Shown: positions 21,327 through 23,112 of the stretch, in pieces
How positions within the stretch are numbered: the stretch's first letter is position 1
Layout of the letters: every line of letters starts with the position of its first letter
Source: Eubacterium sp. CAG:248
GTDB taxonomy: Bacteria; Bacillota; Clostridia; Lachnospirales; Lachnospiraceae
Direction of reading: 5' to 3'
Assembly: GCA_000436475.1 (NCBI GenBank)
Contig: FR886212.1
Coordinates: 1 to 23,112, forward strand
DNA length: 23,112 nucleotides
The notes under the pieces: generated by a model
Told to the model about the DNA's origin: nothing
Databases searched by the model: none
The model's input: the letters and a program-made list of their open reading frames with translations, nothing else
Program-made: the position numbers and the translations under genes

Positions 21327-22703
21327 ATGGCAGGTTCACGTAAAGGAAAGATTGATATGACGACAGGTCATATCATGAAAAATATCATACTGTTTGCTAT
21401 ACCTATTATTATAGGAAATGTTTTGCAGCAGTTATATACAACGGTCGATGCACTTGTAATAGGTAAATATTGTGGTGATACATCCTTAGCGGCGGTTGGA
21501 ACAAGTTCACAGCCAGTTGAGGTATTGTTATGTGTTTTCTTAGGAATAGGAACAGGTGTGTCCATTCTTATATCACAATATGCCGGTGCAAAGGAATCAG
21601 ATAAAGTTGTTTCAATATGTGGAACATCAATAACATTTATATATATTATAGGAATTCCAGTTGGAATTCTTGGATGGTTTGCAGCACCATATATTCTTGA
21701 ATTTATGAAGGTTCCGCAGGATGTATGGAATGCTGCGCTGATCTATACAAGATTAGTATTCTTAGGTACGCTTGGTAATCTTGGTTATAATATGAATGCC
21801 GGAATATTAAGAGGACTTGGGGATAGCAAGGCTTCGTTGTGGTTTCTTGTTGTATCATGTATTTCCAATATAGTACTTGATTTAGTATTTGTTGCAGGCT
21901 TTGGTATGGATGTAGCAGGTGCAGCACTAGCTACAAGTATTGCTATGTTTATTTCATGGCTTGTAAGCATTGTTTATATAAGAAAGATGTTTCCAGAGAT
22001 TCACTTTACATTCCTTCCTAGAAGATTCTCAGGAAAAATGATGAAGGATATTCTGGCTATTGGTCTTCCCGTCGGACTTAATAATTCGTTATATTCATTA
22101 GGACATGTTGCACTGCAGACCTTTAATAACTCACAGGGTGCAATATTTATGGCTGGAGGTGCAGTAGCAGGAAGAATCACGGGCTGCTCTAATATAGCAA
22201 TTACCGGATTATCTTCGGCTGCCACTACATTCTCAGGACAGAATTATGGTGCAAAGAAGTACGATAGAATCAAGGAGGGACATTGGAGAATACCATTATG
22301 CTCAGGAGTGATTACTCTAAGCTTTGGATTATTTTTCATTATGATACATAGACCTCTTATACGCTTCTTTTCATCAGATGAAATGGTACTGATGTATGCA
22401 AGCAGACATATTGTTGTTATGCTTTTATCACAGTGGTTTTACGCTATCTTCAACTGTATAATATCTATTGTAAATGGAACTGGAAAGGTGCGTTATACTA
22501 CTATTGTTAATATTCTTATGCTTTGGGCTGTCAGAATTCCAAGTGCATATATTATCAGCAAATATTTTGATGGAACCTGGGTAATGCTGTGTTTCCCTAT
22601 TTCTTTCAGCTTTGGAATGTTTGCAATGATAGGTTATTATCTGTTCTCTCCAGCATGGAAGGAAGTAATGGAACTGGCAGAACATGGGAAAGCAGCAGAT
22701 TGA
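21327..22703 (+). CDS. MATE family efflux transporter
   Basis: Integral membrane exporter, expected to expel drugs or metabolites in exchange for Na+ or H+. It is 458 aa with about 12 hydrophobic helices in two homologous halves. Family features include the opening 'IDMTTGHIMKNIILFAIPIIIGNVLQQLY', 'VDALVIGKY', 'LAAVGTS', 'GTGVSILISQYAGAKE' and in the second half 'AITGLSSAATTFSGQNYGAKK'. AAGGAG precedes the ATG by about 7 nt. It appears monocistronic with a strong terminator behind it. The substrate cannot be inferred from sequence or context. Confidence 0.93.
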   Translation: MAGSRKGKIDMTTGHIMKNIILFAIPIIIGNVLQQLYTTVDALVIGKYCGDTSLAAVGTSSQPVEVLLCVFLGIGTGVSILISQYAGAKESDKVVSICGTSITFIYIIGIPVGILGWFAAPYILEFMKVPQDVWNAALIYTRLVFLGTLGNLGYNMNAGILRGLGDSKASLWFLVVSCISNIVLDLVFVAGFGMDVAGAALATSIAMFISWLVSIVYIRKMFPEIHFTFLPRRFSGKMMKDILAIGLPVGLNNSLYSLGHVALQTFNNSQGAIFMAGGAVAGRITGCSNIAITGLSSAATTFSGQNYGAKKYDRIKEGHWRIPLCSGVITLSFGLFFIMIHRPLIRFFSSDEMVLMYASRHIVVMLLSQWFYAIFNCIISIVNGTGKVRYTTIVNILMLWAVRIPSAYIISKYFDGTWVMLCFPISFSFGMFAMIGYYLFSPAWKEVMELAEHGKAAD

Positions 22704-22726
22704 TAAAAATAGAATAATTCTCGTAT

Positions 22727-22777
22727 TCTCGTGGGACTGTCGCACTAAGTGATATGCCCCACGAGATTTTATTTTTT
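22727..22777. terminator. Bidirectional terminator between MATE and the thioredoxin-like remnant
   Basis: Nine-bp stem TCTCGTGGG (22727-22735) / CCCACGAGA (22758-22766) with an inner CACT/AGTG hairpin and T-rich sequence after it on the + strand. The minus-strand reading frame stops at 22769, inside this T-tract, so the hairpin would serve both convergent genes. Confidence 0.75.
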
Positions 22778-22885
22778 ATTGCTATCTGCTGCAATTACTG
22801 ATGGAATCTGCTTCATAAGAGTATCATAATTATTCTTATTGTCAATTCCGCCAAGCATTGGTTCACCTACAATATTACCATTTTT
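22769..22885 (-). pseudogene. C-terminal remnant of a thioredoxin-like gene
   Basis: The minus strand encodes about 38 final codons beginning 'KNGNIVGEPMLGGIDNKNNY' and ending in stop TAA. This resembles the last strand and helix of TlpA/thioredoxin-fold proteins, where 'DKNGNIVG' follows the cis-Pro strand. The rest of the gene, including the CxxC active site, is absent: upstream codons fall into sequence whose opposite strand is clearly histidine kinase. It is either a truncated gene or one side of an assembly chimera. The assignment rests on a short segment. Confidence 0.5.
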
Positions 22886-23112
22886 ATAAGTGGACGGGCA
22901 CTTAAACCAATTGGTGAGTTCTCTGATAAAATTGAAGAGGTGCAGTTACAGAATCTGTCCGATTCTCAGATAGAAGAAAACCAGGTTAAAGAACTGAACA
23001 GACTTAGTGTTTCGTATAATAAGATGCTTGAACGTCTATCGGAGGCATTTAAGATACAGAGGCAGTTTACTGAGAATGCGGCATACGAACTTCAGACAGT
23101 GGGACGTGATGA
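22886..23112 (+). pseudogene. Histidine-kinase fragment (HAMP plus degenerate phosphoacceptor region), cut by window end
   Basis: An open frame reads 'SGRALKPIGEFSDKIEEV', 'NLSDSQIEENQVKELNRL' and 'YNKMLERLSEAFKIQRQFTE', a typical HAMP domain leading into a HisKA dimerisation helix. The expected phosphoacceptor motif (NASHELRTPL in most kinases) reads 'NAAYELQTVGRD': Tyr replaces His, and the following Arg, Pro and Leu are also lost. There is no start codon, sensor domain or transmembrane helix upstream. The fragment begins at the junction with the thioredoxin-like remnant and continues past the window edge, so it is probably a broken gene or an assembly join. Confidence 0.6.

Noticed and set aside
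22769..22945. A longer minus-strand ORF running through the junction (…TNWFKCPSTYKNGNIVG…)
   Set aside because: Beyond KNGNIVG it is the antisense of a clear HAMP domain on the + strand and hits a stop soon after; the CPST stretch lacks the hydrophobic strand expected before the KNG turn.

Overview
The window is about 23 kb of AT-rich DNA from a Gram-positive anaerobe, most likely a Clostridia member close to Lachnospiraceae. Evidence for this is the heavy use of ATA and AGA codons, strong AGGAGG-type ribosome sites, a PerR-controlled 'reverse' rubrerythrin, oxygen-sensitive radical-SAM ThiH, and a 4Fe-4S aldo/keto reductase. It looks chromosomal and is mostly housekeeping. I see no phage, IS element, CRISPR array, tRNA or rRNA gene. 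Almost all genes lie on the + strand; the main exception is one MocR-type regulator.

Layout: (1) 66-1256, adenosine deaminase with a very strong terminator. (2) 1371-4643, thiazole branch of thiamine synthesis: thiS, thiG, thiH, a terminator, then a separately promoted TenI-type thiazole tautomerase. There is no thiF and no TPP riboswitch here. (3) 4679-5927, an oxidative-stress pair, perR and reverse rubrerythrin, with three copies of one 19-bp palindromic operator around the two promoters. (4) 6159-7556, a PAS-GGDEF diguanylate cyclase. (5) 7657-9141 (-), a MocR/PdxR-like regulator whose mRNA leader holds an 80-nt near-perfect hairpin. (6) 9504-11521, a DegV lipid-binding protein and a ferredoxin-fused aldo/keto reductase. 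(7) 11652-15700, ThrH phosphatase, TrkA-TrkH potassium uptake, and D-aminoacyl-tRNA deacylase. (8) 15792-19779, a complete riboflavin operon (ribD-ribE-ribBA-ribH) behind an FMN riboswitch followed by two tandem terminators. (9) 19942-21141, a DUF2130 coiled-coil/PD-(D/E)XK-like protein. (10) 21327-22703, a MATE exporter with a bidirectional terminator. (11) 22769-23112, the C-terminal remnant of a thioredoxin-like gene (-) abutting a headless histidine-kinase fragment (+) whose phosphoacceptor His is replaced. This is either gene decay or a chimeric contig end.

Working together: ThiS carries sulfur, ThiG builds the thiazole using ThiH-derived dehydroglycine, and TenI would tautomerise the product. 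PerR represses itself and the rubrerythrin that detoxifies peroxide. RibBA, RibD, RibH and RibE make riboflavin from GTP and ribulose-5-phosphate under FMN feedback. TrkA gates TrkH. No wholly new multi-gene system is evident. The best leads are the PerR operator triplet, the mocR leader hairpin with its flanking direct repeats, the DUF2130 protein, and the junction at the right end.
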